From Artocarpus heterophyllus (Eukaryota > Streptophyta > Magnoliopsida > Rosales > Moraceae), in NCBI GenBank assembly GCA_025403435.1, contig CM046332.1:11029903-11093902 (forward strand): a stretch of DNA of 64,000 nt, written 5' to 3'. Positions 49,132 through 61,643 of this stretch are shown one piece after another. The position numbers were made by a program, and so were the translations under genes. The notes under the pieces were generated by a model. The model did not search any database, was not told where the DNA came from, and was given only the letters and a program-made list of their open reading frames with translations. Within the stretch, counting starts at the first letter, position 1. Every line of letters begins with the position of its first letter.

Positions 49132-51009
49132 CTAAAAGTTACCCCTTAGATCATTATACATCTTTGTTGCACCTGGATGAATAGAGTAAGGAATGTCATG
49201 AATTTCTGCCAAGATCTTTTCCCTTAAGCCATCAACATTGGGAACACATAAGCGGTCTTTGAGGTACAAAGTTCCGTCATCTGTAATACGAAACTCTTGA
49301 CATTTTTCTTCTTTCATTTCCTGCTTAATCCTTACAAGACTTACATCTTCATCTTGTTTTCTCTGAATTTCATCATACATCGTTGGAGCAAGAGAGAGTG
49401 CTGAGAGCTGACCTACTATAAGTTCCAAACCGAAGTCTAGAATTTCCTTTCTTAAAGGTGGAGACATTGCTTGCATTGACATCAACATGGCAACTGACTT
49501 CCTACTTAGAGCATCAGCCACTCGGTTAGCTTTTCTAGGATGATAAAGGATTTCACAATCGTAATCCTTCACCAACTCTAGCCATCTTCGTTGTCTCATG
49601 TTCAAGTCTCTTTGCGTGAAGAAGTACTTCAAACTTTGATGATCAGTGAAGATCTTGCATTGGACCCCATATAAATAGTGCCTCCATATCTTCAATGCAA
49701 AAACGACTGCTGCTAACTCGAGGTCATGAGTAGGATAGTTCTTTTCATAATCCTTCAATTGTCTTGACGCATAGGCAATCACCCTTTCATTTTGCATTAA
49801 AACAGCTCTGAGGCCCATCTTGGATGCATCACTATAAATTACGAACCCATCATTTCCTTCAGGAATAGCCAATACTAGAGCCGTCGTTAGCCTCTTCTTC
49901 AGTTCTTGAAAACTCTTCTCGCAAGCATCTGTCCATTCGTACTTCTTTCCCTTGTGAGTTAGATTCGTGAGTGGAGCTGCTATCTTGGAGAAATCTTCTA
50001 CGAATCTCTGATAATAACCTGCTAGACACAAGAAGCTCCTTATCTCACTTGCATTCGTCAGTTGCTTCCAGTTGAGAACAGCTACTACTTTAGCAGGATC
50101 AACCATAATCCCTTCCCTTGAAATAACATGCCCCAAGAAAGACACTTTATCAAGCCAAAACTCACACTTGGAGAACTTTGCATACAGCTGGTGTCTTCTT
50201 AAAGTCTCCAACACAATCCTTAAATGCTCCTCATGTTCTTCTTGATTCTTTGAATAGACAAGAATATCATCGATAAATACAATGACAAATTTATTGAGGA
50301 AATCCTTGAATACCTGATTCATCAAATCCATAAAAGCAGCTAGTGCATTCGTCAGACCGAAAGGCATAACCATAAATTCATAGTGACCATACCTCGACCT
50401 GAAGGCAGTCTTAGGGATATCTCCTTCTTTAACCTTCAACTGATGATATCCTGATCGTAGATCAATCTTTGAAAACATAGATGCACCCTTGAGCTGATCA
50501 AACAAATCATCGATTCGAGGCAACAGATACTTGTTCTTGATTGTCACCTTGTTCAGTTCTCTGTAGTCAATGCAGAATCTCATAGTGCCATCCTTCTTCT
50601 TTACAAACAAGACTGGAGCTCCCCAAGGTGAGTGACTCGTCTTGATGAATCCTTTGTCGAGTAGCTCTTTTAATTGCATGTGAAACTCCTTTAACTCTGT
50701 CGGGGCCATTCTGTAAGGCGCTTTTGAGATCAGATTGGTGCCAGGAGCGAGCTCAATCTCGAATTCAACTTCTCTTTCTAGCGGTAGCCTTGTTAGATCA
50801 TTAGGAAACACTTCTGTATATTCATGAACTACTTGTACATCTTCAATTCTTATCTTTTCTTCTTGGCTTTTGTCTACAATGTTCACCAGATAGCCCATGC
50901 AACCACTTGCTAATAACTTCCTTGCTTTCATTGTGGATAAGAACATGTTGGGTTTCTTTCTGGACTCGCCAACATAAACGAATTTTTGATCACCTTTTGT
51001 TTCCGGCAT
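49132..51009 (-). pseudogene. Gypsy-3 long open segment: RT, RNase H, integrase N-terminus
   Basis: 625 open codons. RT spans about residues 80-290 with FIDD at 245-248. RNase H has D394, E431, D456 and a VADALSR tail. It ends in the HHCC part of integrase at a stop where the family has Trp (FWW). The first codons belong to the linker after protease, downstream of the frame-shifting deletion. It is the longest undamaged enzyme segment in the duplicated block; I see no sign that it has its own promoter. Confidence 0.85.
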
Positions 51010-51371
51010 TCAATAGAAGTGTTGTACTTGCTCAGGAAATTCATCTCAAGAATCATATCATAATCATGCATGTCGATCACAATGAGTTCAACGAAAAGTT
51101 CCCTATCAGAAATCCATACCGGTACTGTACGTAGACAGTGCGTAGATAATATCACTTCCCTGAAGGGTAGTGTCGTAGTGAATCCCTGTCTCATAGGCTC
51201 TAAACGAACCTCTAACTTCTTAGCAAATGACATAGATACAAAAGAATGTGTGGCACCCGTATCAAAAAGGGCATAAACGTCATTGGATAAACTTGTTATC
51301 TGACCTGTGACCATATTGGAGGCTTCAGCAGCCACTTGTTCTTTCATCATGGCATATATGCGGGCATTCAT
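50928..51371 (-). pseudogene. Gypsy-3 protease segment
   Basis: 147 open codons holding the aspartic protease with [10 protein letters not shown]. The last 20 or so residues are out of frame because of the deletion near 51000. Confidence 0.8.
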
Positions 51372-51412
51372 CGATGGGGCTTCAATTCTCCCTTGACTGA
51401 TAAGTGGCCCTT

Positions 51413-51808
51413 CTAGGGAAGCTTACATCTGATGGAGGCTTTGGCATTCATCAGTTTGGGGCAGTTCTTGACAAAGTGGTCTTCTCGGCCACAAATAAAA
51501 CATTGGTTTGTCCCCAAGCGACATTCCCCTGGATGTTTCTTTCCACATTTGGCACATGGTTGAAACCGCTTGTTGTTATTATTGTGCTGACCATCATTAT
51601 GCCTATTGTTGTCTTGGCCCTGCTGGTTTTGAGGATTGCCCTTCCTCTTGTTACTCCTCCAGTTCTGGTTATTGTTGTTGCTGTTGTTGTTGTTGTTGTT
51701 CCTATGTGGAGGGTAGTTCTGGTTGTTTGTATTATTGGCTTGTTGGCCCGACTGAGGCTGGTTCCTTTTTAGTTTTGGCAAGTGGAATTTCGTACGTTGG
51801 GCTCTCAT
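51413..51808 (-). pseudogene. Gypsy-3 Gag zinc-knuckle segment
   Basis: 131 open codons with an Asn-rich linker (AAC and AAT repeats) and both zinc knuckles as in gypsy-1. The end is changed by the 29-bp deletion near 51437. Confidence 0.8.
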
Positions 51809-52720
51809 GAAAACCTACTCGTGAGTCTTAGGTGGACTTGCCCCATCAACAATAGCAGCAATTTCAGGCCTAAGGACCTTAATCAGCCTTCTAACCCTTT
51901 CATTTTCATCCACAACCATCCCTGGGCATAGACGGGCTAGTTGGTCAAACTTTGTCACAACATCTGTGACTGACATATCCCTCTAGTGCAGATTCTCAAA
52001 CTCCTCATAATGCTTCCTTGTAAGGTTCATGTGGAAAAACTTCATGTTAAACTCGTGAACAAAGTCTGCCCATGACATCTCTTCAACGTTCCTGCTCTGT
52101 TCGATGCCGTCCCACCAAATCCTGGCCTCCATGGTGAGGCAGTACGAGGCACAGAGGACCTTTTCATTGTCCGTGAAGCCCATGATTCTTAGGGTGGCCT
52201 CAATCGTCTTTAACCATCCTTGAGCTGCTAGCGGATCCTTTGATCCCTCGAAGTCTACTGGCTTAACTCTCTTCCATCTGACTAGAAGAGGTTCCTGATA
52301 GGCCGCTCTTGGTTCAGCAGCAGGAACTAGGACTTCATTAACTGGTGGCTATGGAGGAGGAGGAGGTACGTCATTGCCTCGTCGATCTTCATTCTGGCCA
52401 TTGGCCCTTAATTTTGCGATCTCTCTTCTTTGTTCCTCCAACTACCTTTGCAGCTTAGCGATCATAGTCATAAGCCTTTTGTTGGTCTGGGTGCGTTTTT
52501 GCATTCTTCTGTGGCCGTCCATCGTTAATTTCCTAAAAGAATTAGGAACTTAGAAATAATCTTCTTCTATGAGATAGGTTTTCACTACAAGATCATTAAT
52601 CATTAAACATCTAAACCTTAATCTTATCATCGTACTTGCATCAAAACATCTAACTTTAAAACATACTTACTTGGAGGACTTGGATTGACGTGTGGCTATA
52701 TGAATTGTAATCGGAAATTC

Positions 52721-52732
52721 TCTCTGATACCA
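52721..52732 (-). promoter_or_regulatory. Primer-binding site of gypsy-3
   Basis: Element sense TGGTATCAGAGA, 11 of 12 to the initiator Met-tRNA complement. Confidence 0.82.
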
Positions 52733-52737
52733 AAGCC

Positions 52738-53605
52738 TGTCACGCCCCCTTTTTCAGACGTCATAGATGTCGTTACATTCATACATTACACACTTATTTG
52801 CAATTTAAATGTAAACATAGTTAAAGAAAACATAACTAGGATCCATACATATATATTTTTTTAAAAAAACATTCATTAACTTAATCCATAATTTAATTTC
52901 ACATTAGTATTTATCATAAACTTGCTTTAATAAAGTAAATAAACCAAATTGTAAAATCATAACTTATAAAAACATCACATCATTTAAAAGCTATATGCTC
53001 CCACAGTTTGGCAGGCCGAACATGGAACTTCGACAGGCCGAACATGATCGGCAGGTCAGAAGTCATCAACCGGCAGGCTGACAGAGGCTTTGTAAATCTA
53101 GGCTTAGAAACTTTCAAAGTTCGGCAGGCCAAAAAAGTGATCGGCATGCCGACCATTGATGTTCGGCAGGCCGACAGAGCCAAAAATCTTTAGAAAACTT
53201 AATTTGTTAAACATATTCAACTTTCAAAATGTGGAAAATCGAATTCTTACAATGATAAAATAAAATATTTAAAACATAGTTCTTATATTCTTAAAACTTA
53301 ACAAATAAATATGTCCAAAATGTAAAACTTGATTTAAATCATATAAACTTTCTTCTTGGCGTTCTTCCAGTTACAATTCATCGTACTTTGCTCACACGCC
53401 TTTCCATATCCTCCGCCTACTCTATGACTTTCTTACCCTTATTTGCAACATGACATAAACTTGAATAAGATAACGCTTAGTAAGTGCATATAATTCTCAC
53501 AGCTAAAAAAAACATTTCATAAACATCATCATCATTATCATATCATAAAAGTGCATTAAGCACAATTTGATAGAAACATATCTTTCATTACTTGACCATA
53601 TCTAT
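52738..53605 (-). repeat. Gypsy-3 right LTR (5' LTR), truncated
   Basis: 868 bp kept of about 3 kb. Motif cluster at 53006-53174. At about 53605 the text switches within a few bases to copia-B LTR sequence equivalent to 42605. It is nearly identical to 63400-64000 and differs more from the left LTR. Confidence 0.9.
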
Positions 53606-55129
53606 CAATTCTACTTAGATAAGGCTTCTAAATCTAAAACTAGGTCAAAATCCGCATCAAACGCTTGAAAAACATGTAACAAGATTTCGCTCAACTGGCC
53701 TGCCAGTTCGGACCACTGGCCTACCGGTTCTACTATTTTAATAACTAAGTTACGCTCTATCGACTAGCCAAACGAAGGCACCGGCCTATCGGTCCACCCA
53801 ATTCTGGAAGTTTCTATATCTGATTCTACTCGAGAATCTTAGGTAGAGTCTCAGTTTTAATTCAAATAACCCAATAGAGAAATTATCTTATTAAAATAGC
53901 CATATATAGATAATCCCATATCAAATAAAATATATATTCAAATAATTTAACGAGTTTATCTTGAATTAATTCATAAAATTAATTCACCTATAAACTAACA
54001 TGAATTATTAAATCCCATCGACCAAATTTAAACCAATATAGGAATTAACATAAATCACCAATATGTAGGAAAAATACGCCATATCATTGTAGGAAATATT
54101 GTGAGCTAGCAAAGGGGACATGATAGACATATATAAATCAAGCTCATATAATTATAAAATAACACATCCCTGATACATTTATTTTGCAATTATCAACTCT
54201 TAACCTATTCCACTAAAAGCTTAGAGCAGCACTCTCAAACTATATAAAATTACGAAACTTCAATAAGTTTATAGTATATGACCTCTCCTAATAGGTAACA
54301 TCCCTATAGGATATTTATAATCGACTTAAGGATAAATTCCATTTTACCTTCCGGATTATTTTGATCTTATGTTCTATTATCTCACTATTGGAATACTTAC
54401 TATTCATAAATAGTAAACCATTTGGTTAGATCTTTGTATCCAAATAGTTGGGCACTCTAGTTTCTAATTACATGATAATGCCTATAAGAGAATATCATTA
54501 ATTCCACAAAAAAACTATGGATTCCATATCTATGAATAATGAGTTTAAGTCAATCAAGTGTCATATCTCCAACGTACTTATGCATATATCTTCGTATCAT
54601 TTAGGATGTCAACCTTTAGTACTTCAAAAGATATAAGTCAAGAATACAAGCCCATTAATTCATTTTAGGATTATGATATGACACGTATGATTGTCTAACA
54701 TGAATTGATTTAAATAAACTGAATTATTAATCAAATCAATTCTTTTGTCCAAATCTAATATATTGTCACCTATGACAATATACCAATGTTTCTACTCGCG
54801 AAGTCTAACTCTGGTAACCAAGATAAGTCATCTCTCATTAGGAATGTAGACAACATAATAATCTTAAGATTAATGTCTTCGATTGTGGATATTGTCATTT
54901 AGACTATCATCTTTAAGGTTAATGCCTTCTATATAATTTGTTCATCATATGTATGATCTTAAAGGTTTAGACTGATAGTCTTAGATTTTTGTTTGTTTAA
55001 CATATATTCAATGTAAAGGAACATAAAGAGGACAGCATTGTTATATGCAAATAAATAATAAACTCTTCATTGATTGAATGTCTCCAAAAACTATTACATC
55101 ATTGAATCCTTAAGGTACCTAGTCAAACA
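53606..55129 (-). repeat. Copia-B 3' LTR, duplicated and truncated copy
   Basis: Equivalent to 42605-44133, lacking the first 437 bp or so. Motif words are at 53697-53797. Most of it is about 98% like copy 1, but roughly 160 bp around 54200-54360 are much more divergent. Confidence 0.9.
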
Positions 55130-55825
55130 ATCTCTCACTTGCCCTAAGTGAGTAAATGTGACATGTTATGCCTCTCCATAGCCTCTACATGCTTCTCAAA
55201 ATCCTTTGTTTCTAGTTTCTTCAGCTATATTTCCTCAAATGTGATCTTGTATATATACAACATATCCATTCTCTACGAAGTCCTTTATTAGATGATACTT
55301 TCGATGTATGTGTTTACTCTTTTTACGAAATTTTGGTTTCTTAGCATTAATTATCGCTGTAGTGTTATCCTAGTACAACGTTATTGGCTTACCCATGCTA
55401 GGAACTACCTCAAAATCTCTAAGGAACTTGTGGAGCTACACAACTTCTTTTGAAGCTTTACTAGCTACCACATACTCAAACTCTATTGTTGAATCAAAAG
55501 TGAAATCTTGCTTGATACTTTTCCAAACAATGGCGCCTCCTCTTAGAGTAAATACAAAACTGGAAGTCGATCTTCTCGTATCCAAATAAGATTGAAAATC
55601 CAAATCAGTATATCTAAGAGGTGTTAAATCTTCCCCAAAATACACAAGCATATAGCTTCTAGTCTTTTCACGTATTTGAAAATATACGACCACAAGCCAA
55701 TGGTTTTATCCTGGATCTGACTGAAATAGGCTCATTATCTCAATCGCATAACATATGTCATGTCATGTCATGTGCAAAGTATGGCATACATGAGACTACC
55801 TACTATTGAAGCATAAGGTACCTTC
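55130..55825 (-). pseudogene. Copia-B RNase H region, duplicated copy
   Basis: 696 bp, same length as 44134-44829 and nearly the same sequence, with the same broken RNase H frame and the same cut at CCTTC (55821-55825). Confidence 0.85.
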
Positions 55826-58351
55826 TGTCACGCCTCCTTTTTCGGACGTCATAGATGTCGTTACATTCATACATTACATACTTATTTGCAATTTAAATGT
55901 AAACATAGTTAAAGAAAACATAACCAGGATCCATACATACTTTTTTTTTTTAAACAACATTCATTAACTTAATCCATAATTTAATTTCATATTAATATTG
56001 ATCATAAACTTGCTTTAATAAAGTAAATAAACCAAATTGTAAAATCATAACTTATAAAAACATCACATCATTTAAAAGCTATATGCTCCCACAGTTCGGC
56101 AGGCCAAACATGATCGGCAGGCCGGAAGTCATCAACCAGTAGGCCAGCAGAGGCTTTGCAAATCTAGGCTTAGAAACTTTCAAAGTTCGGCAGGCCGAAC
56201 ATTCTTATATCGGCAAGCCGACCATTGATGTTCGGCAGGCCGATAGAGCCAAAAATCTATAGAAAACTTAATTTGTAAAACATATTCAACTTTCAAAATG
56301 CAAAAAATTGAATTCTTACAATGATAAAATAAAATATTTAAAACATAGTTCTTATATTCTTAAAACTTAACAAATAAATATGTCCAAAATGTTAAACTTG
56401 ATTTAAATCATATAAACTTTCTTCTTGGCGTTCTTCAGTTACAATTCATCGTACTTTGCTCACACGCCTTTCCATATCCTCCGCCTACTCTATGACTTTC
56501 TTACCCTTCTTTGCAACATGACATAAACTTGAATAAGCTAAAGCTTAGTAAGCACATATAATTCTCATAACTAAAAAAAAACATTTCATAAACATCATCA
56601 TCATTATCATATCATAAAAGTGCATTAAGCACAATTTGATAGAAATATATCTTTCATTACTTGACCATATTCAAACTTATTCCATTTTATCTTAAGGACC
56701 CAAGTGTTGCACCATAATCATCATTGTAGGCGCGCCGTCATAAGAGGAGAAGGGTAGCTAATCCGAAACCAAACATAACATCATAACATATCATATCATA
56801 ACATTGGTGTGCAACACTTATTAGGTGATATATATATATACGTAACTTTCATGCTTTGCAATTTGCCATAATCAAACATGCATAACTTTAAATCATGAAA
56901 TTATTACCATGATTTTTCTTTAATCATAAAGATTTCATACAATCCAAAGCATTCATTAAAAGATGTGAACAAAATAACCTTTAATATACTGGCAGTGAGT
57001 TGCGTGCATTTTCTAACAATTAAAATACATATATTTTAAATTTTAAAATTCATACTAATATCTTATTATCATACATTTCAATATCATAAAATTATTTCAT
57101 CATCAATAAAATCATTTAAACATATAAAACATTACGTAAGATGAAAGTCCAAAATTAACATTATTAAAACAGTTTTCTTGACCTAAACTCATAGAAATTT
57201 CATAACATATAATTCACTTGTCAAAACATTACTAAACATATACAATCAGCATTAATTTACTATAAGTAGCAAAGAGAAGAAAATTCATAACTTTTCATAG
57301 AAATATCGAAATAACGTGAAACTTGGATGAATGATACATAACACATATATGATCATATTAAAAATTCAGAACAAAATATAATACCTAGACAAAGATACTG
57401 TAGATGAATTGAGGAGGAGAAATACTTTTCAGAATCACCAAAAAATGAGTCCTTACCTTAAAAGATTTTCTTCTCAAAATCCTTGAATTCAACCAACAAA
57501 ATTATCAATTTTTCTTTCAATTATTTGGAGAGAATTTTTGAGAGAGAGGAGGAATAGAATTTGTGGAGAAGAGAAGAAGACGAGATGAATAAGAAAAATG
57601 TCTCAGAATGAATGAGAGAGATAGTGAAAAAGAACGTAAAAAAAATTTAACGTAAAGAGCATAACGTAAAAAGGAGAGTCAAAACTCTTCATTAAGTCAG
57701 AAATTTTCTGGCTAAGATTGAGGGTAATTGCGTGGAGAATGGAGAGTAAAGAGGGAAAGTCAAACAAATCATCTCATCTTACCATATTTTGCCTTCTAAA
57801 AATAGGAAATCATACTAATCAACACCAATCAATGCATAGTCAAACATTTTATTTCCTTCAATGAGGAAATTAATCCATAAATATGCCAATTAATTTCATT
57901 AAACCACCTATTTAACGTAATCATCTCAACCATAAATTTAGAGAGATTTCTGCTGACTGCTCGTCAACTGTCATCGGCCTGCCGATTCACCTCATCGGCC
58001 TGCTGATTCCACAAAGTTTGGCCTAGCGATGGTTTCCATTAGCCTGTCGATTCTTTGTAGTCTTTTCGACCGGCCAAACTTGAAAGTCTGGCATGCCAAA
58101 CTATCCTTAAAATACCATACATTATAACATTCAAGTCATCATTGCATCATAATTAAAAATACATTAAAATTGACATGAACACTTTAACACAACGATTCCA
58201 TGCGGTCGTCACCTGTCATAGAACTTGAAATAAATAGTTAGTAACATTAAGATCATAAATCATAACATATAATATAAATTATTAATAAAATTTACTTAAC
58301 ATCGTTACTAACTTAACATGATCCGTTACATAAAAATAGGTGGGTGTTACA
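55826..58351 (-). mobile_element. Gypsy solo LTR in copia-B (counterpart of gypsy-3)
   Basis: 2,526 bp starting TGTCACGCC and ending GTTACA on the plus strand, flanked by CCTTC at 55821-55825 and 58352-58356. Copia-B text continues after it, so this is a clean solo LTR. Motif clusters are at 56094-56243 and 57974-58101; the inverted repeat is at 56702-56712 and 56819-56829. Relative to 44830-47902 it lacks internal pieces, for example near 56900 and near 57235. Confidence 0.92.
56702..56829. promoter_or_regulatory. Conserved LTR stem-loop, solo LTR
   Basis: Perfect 11-bp arms 56702-56712 and 56819-56829, as in the other five gypsy LTRs that reach this region. Confidence 0.6.
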
Positions 58352-59424
58352 CCTTCTTCATGTATTCTCTTTCTTTATTAAATGATTGCCCACCTTTCTT
58401 GGAATTATGTATTGCATCTTCTCGAGAATCTTGTCATGTAGGCAGCTTGAGGTCAAGCTATTATTTTTTCTTCCTATCTCGAAAGATTAGATACCCAAAA
58501 CATAATTAGCTTCATCGAAGTCCTTCATATCAAACTGCATAGTTAACCATAATTTGACTAATGACAACGCCCCAACGTCATTGCTGATAAGCAAAATGTC
58601 ATCTACATAGAGCAGTAAAAAAACCACCTTTCTTTTCTTGATGTGTTTAGAACACATGGTTTGTCTATGTTTTTTTCAAACCATAAGTCTTGATCACTTA
58701 ATTAAATTTTATGTTCCTAGAAAGGGAAGCTTTCTTAAGTACATAAATAGACTTTAGCAGCTTACAAACCTCAGTCTTTTGAGCCTTAGCTTTGAACCCA
58801 TCTGGCTATACCATACTTATGGTCTCATCAAGATAAATATTCAAGAAAGCCGTCTTGACATCTATTTGTCAAATCTTGTAATTGAAAGCGCAACAATGGA
58901 CAAGAAAATGCGGATAAACTTAAGCATGGCTATAGGTGAAAGGGTGATTTTTTTTTGTAATCAAGTCCTTGCTTTTGTATGTATCCCTTTGCTACCAGTC
59001 TAGCCTTATAGGTTCGACTTTTCCATCTACACCTCTCTTTCTATTATAGACCTACTTACATCCTATTGGTTTTACACCTTCAAGAAGGTCCACAAGCTCT
59101 CAAACTTGACTAGTCTTCAAAGACTTCATCTCAGTGTTCACAGCTTCTGTCCAGACTTTTGAAACGACATCCTCTATAGCCTTTTCATAAGTGTAAGGAT
59201 CCCTATCCTGTTCAACCGATTCAGCTAAGTAAGCTTCACCATTGATCATATACCTTTCGGGTTCATGCCTGATCCTCCCACTATAGTAAAGCTCCCTAAG
59301 CTATTGTTCGACTGATTTTTCCACACTGATTAGATTGGTTTCAACTGAAACCCTCGAAGTGATCGAAGCACTCGCCAACTCCTCGAGTACCACTCTACTA
59401 CGAGGTTTAAAGTTGTTCACTCTT
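58352..59424 (-). pseudogene. Copia-B RT region, downstream of the solo LTR
   Basis: Minus-strand Ty1/copia RT text with YVDD at 58598-58609 and many stops. It joins 55825 across the solo LTR: copia-A shows the same sequence without interruption (near 38710-38740). Only this copy keeps the region; in copy 1 it is absent. It stops at about 59424, equivalent to copia-A near 37620, where gypsy integrase sequence begins. Confidence 0.85.
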
Positions 59425-59754
59425 AAAGATCTGAGATGATTAACTTGGGAATTCCGTGAAGTCATACAATCTCCTTGACATAGAGTTCCGCTAACCGTTC
59501 CATAGAGTAAGTGATCTTGATACTAATGAAATGCACCGTCTTAGTTAGTCGATCCACAACTATCCAAATTGCATCATAACCATTCATAGTTCTAGGCAAA
59601 CTAGTAATGAAATCCATTGCTATATCCTCCCATTTCCATTCCTGTATTTGGATAGACTGTAAACCACCACCAGGTCTCGGTGTTTAGCCTTAACTTGCTG
59701 ACATGTCATACATTTCTTCGTATACAAAGCAACATCACGTTCCATACCTAACCA

Positions 59755-60837
59755 CTAAAAGTTACCCCTTAGATCATTATACATCTTTGTTGCACCTGGA
59801 TGAATAGAGTAAGGAATGTCATGAATTTCTGCCAAGATCTTTTCCCTTAAGCCATCAACATTGGGAACACATAAGCGGTCTTTGAGGTACAAAGTTTCGT
59901 CATCTGTAATACGAAACTCTTGACATTTTCCTTCTTTCATTTCCTGCTTAATCCTGACAAGACTTACATCTTCATCTTGTTTTCTCTGAATTTCATCATA
60001 CATCGTTGGAGCAAGAAAGAGTGCTGAGAGCTGACCTACAATAAGTTCCAAACCGAAGTCTAGAATTTCCTTTCTTAAAGGTGGAGACATTGCTTGCATT
60101 GACATCAACATGGCAACTGATTTCCTACTTAGAGCGTCAGCCACTCGGTTAGCTTTTCTAGGATGATAAAGGATTTCACAATCGTAATCCTTCACCAACT
60201 CTAGCCATCTTCGTTGTCTCATGTTCAAGTCTCTTTGCGTGAAGAAGTACTTCAAACTTTGATGATCAGTGAAGATCTTGCATTGGACCCCATATAAATA
60301 GTGCCTCCATATCTTCAATGCAAAAACGACTGCTGCTAACTCGAGGTCATGAGTAGGATAGTTCTTTTCATAATCCTTCAATTGTCTTGACGCATAGGCA
60401 ATCACCCTTTCATTTTGCATCAAAACAGCTCCGAGGCCCATCTTGGATGCATCACTATAAATTACGAACCCATCATTTCCTTCAGGAATAGCCAATACTA
60501 GAGCCGTCGTTAGCCTCTTCTTCAGTTCTTGAAAACTCTTCTCGCAAGCATCTGTCCATTCGTACTTCTTTCCCTTGTGAGTTAGATTCGTGAGTGGAGC
60601 TGCTATCTTGGAGAAATCTTCTACGAATCTCTGATAATAACCTGCTAGACACAAGAAGCTCCTTATCTCACTTGCATTCGTCAGTTGCTTCCAGTTGAGA
60701 ACAGCTACTACTTTAGCAGGATCAACCATAATCCCTTCCCTTGAAATAACATGCCCCAAGAAAGACACTTTATCAAGCCAAAACTCACACTTGGAGAACT
60801 TTGCATACAGCTGGTGTCTTCTTAAAGTCTCCAACAC
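59755..60837 (-). pseudogene. Gypsy-4 RT end, RNase H and integrase N-terminus
   Basis: 360 open codons beginning just after the RT catalytic site, with RNase H motifs (SDAS, TDHQS, VADALSR) and the HHCC start of integrase. Confidence 0.85.
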
Positions 60838-61028
60838 AATCCTTAAATGCTCCTCATGTTCTTCTTGATTCTTTGAATAGACAAGAATATCATCGATAAA
60901 TCATCGATAAATACAATGACAAATTTATCGAGGAAATCCTTGAATACCTGATTCATCAAATCCATAAAAGCAGCTGGTGCATTCGTCAGACCGAAAGGCA
61001 TAACCATAAATTCATAGTGACCATACCT

Positions 61029-61643
61029 CTACCTAAAAGCAGTCTTGGGAATATCTCCTTCTTTAACCTTCAACTGATGATATCCTGATCGTAGATCAAT
61101 CTTTGAAAACATAAATGCACCCATGAGTTGATCAAACAAATCTTCGATTCGAGGCAACGGGTACTTGCTCTTGATTGTCACCTTGTTTAGCTCTCTGTAA
61201 TCAATGTAGAATCTCATAGTGCCATCCTTCTTCTTTACAAACAAGACTGGAGCTCCCCAAGGTGAGTGACTCGTCTTGATGAATCCTTTGTCTAGTAGAT
61301 CTTTTAATTGCATGTGAAACTCCTTTAACTCTGTCGGGGCCATTCTGTAAGGCGCTTTTGAGATCAGATTGGTGCCAGGAGCGAGCTCAATCTCGAATTC
61401 AACTTCTCTTTCTAGCGGTAGCCTTGTTAGATCATTAGGAAACACTTCTGTATATTCATGAACTACTTGTACATCTTCAATTCTTATCTTTTCTTCTTGG
61501 CTTTTGTCTACAATGTTCACCAGATAGCCCATGCAACCACTTGCTAATAACTTCCTTGCTTTCATTGTGGATAAGAACATGTTGGGTTTCTTTCTAGACT
61601 CGCCAACATAAACGAATTTTTGATCACCTTTTGTTTCTGGCAT
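61029..61643 (-). pseudogene. Gypsy-4 linker and RT N-terminal half
   Basis: 204 open codons ending at TAFR followed by the stop near 61026. It lacks the catalytic FIDD. Confidence 0.85.

Larger units (their letters stand above)
47939..52522 (-). pseudogene. Gypsy-3 gag-pol remnant
   Basis: Gag starts at 52522 in the same way as gypsy-1. Stops interrupt gag near 52443, 52350 and 51984. A deletion of 29 bp near 51437 removes part of the stretch after the zinc knuckles. A deletion of about 20 bp near 51000 shifts the frame between protease and RT. Integrase carries stops near 49130, 48900 and elsewhere, and a chromodomain-like tail ends near 47939. Most of these lesions, but not the 29-bp deletion, are shared with the copy at 59425-63184, so they predate the duplication. 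Confidence 0.9.
44830..53605 (-). mobile_element. Gypsy-3: Ty3/gypsy chromovirus, right LTR truncated
   Basis: Minus-strand gypsy of the same family, inserted in copia-B. Left LTR 44830-47902, polypurine tract 47903-47916, polyprotein remnant 47939-52522, primer site 52721-52732, right LTR from 52738 but cut at about 53605, where copia LTR sequence takes over. The left target half CCTTC is present; the right half is lost by the truncation but is preserved in the duplicated copy at 58352-58356. Confidence 0.92.
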
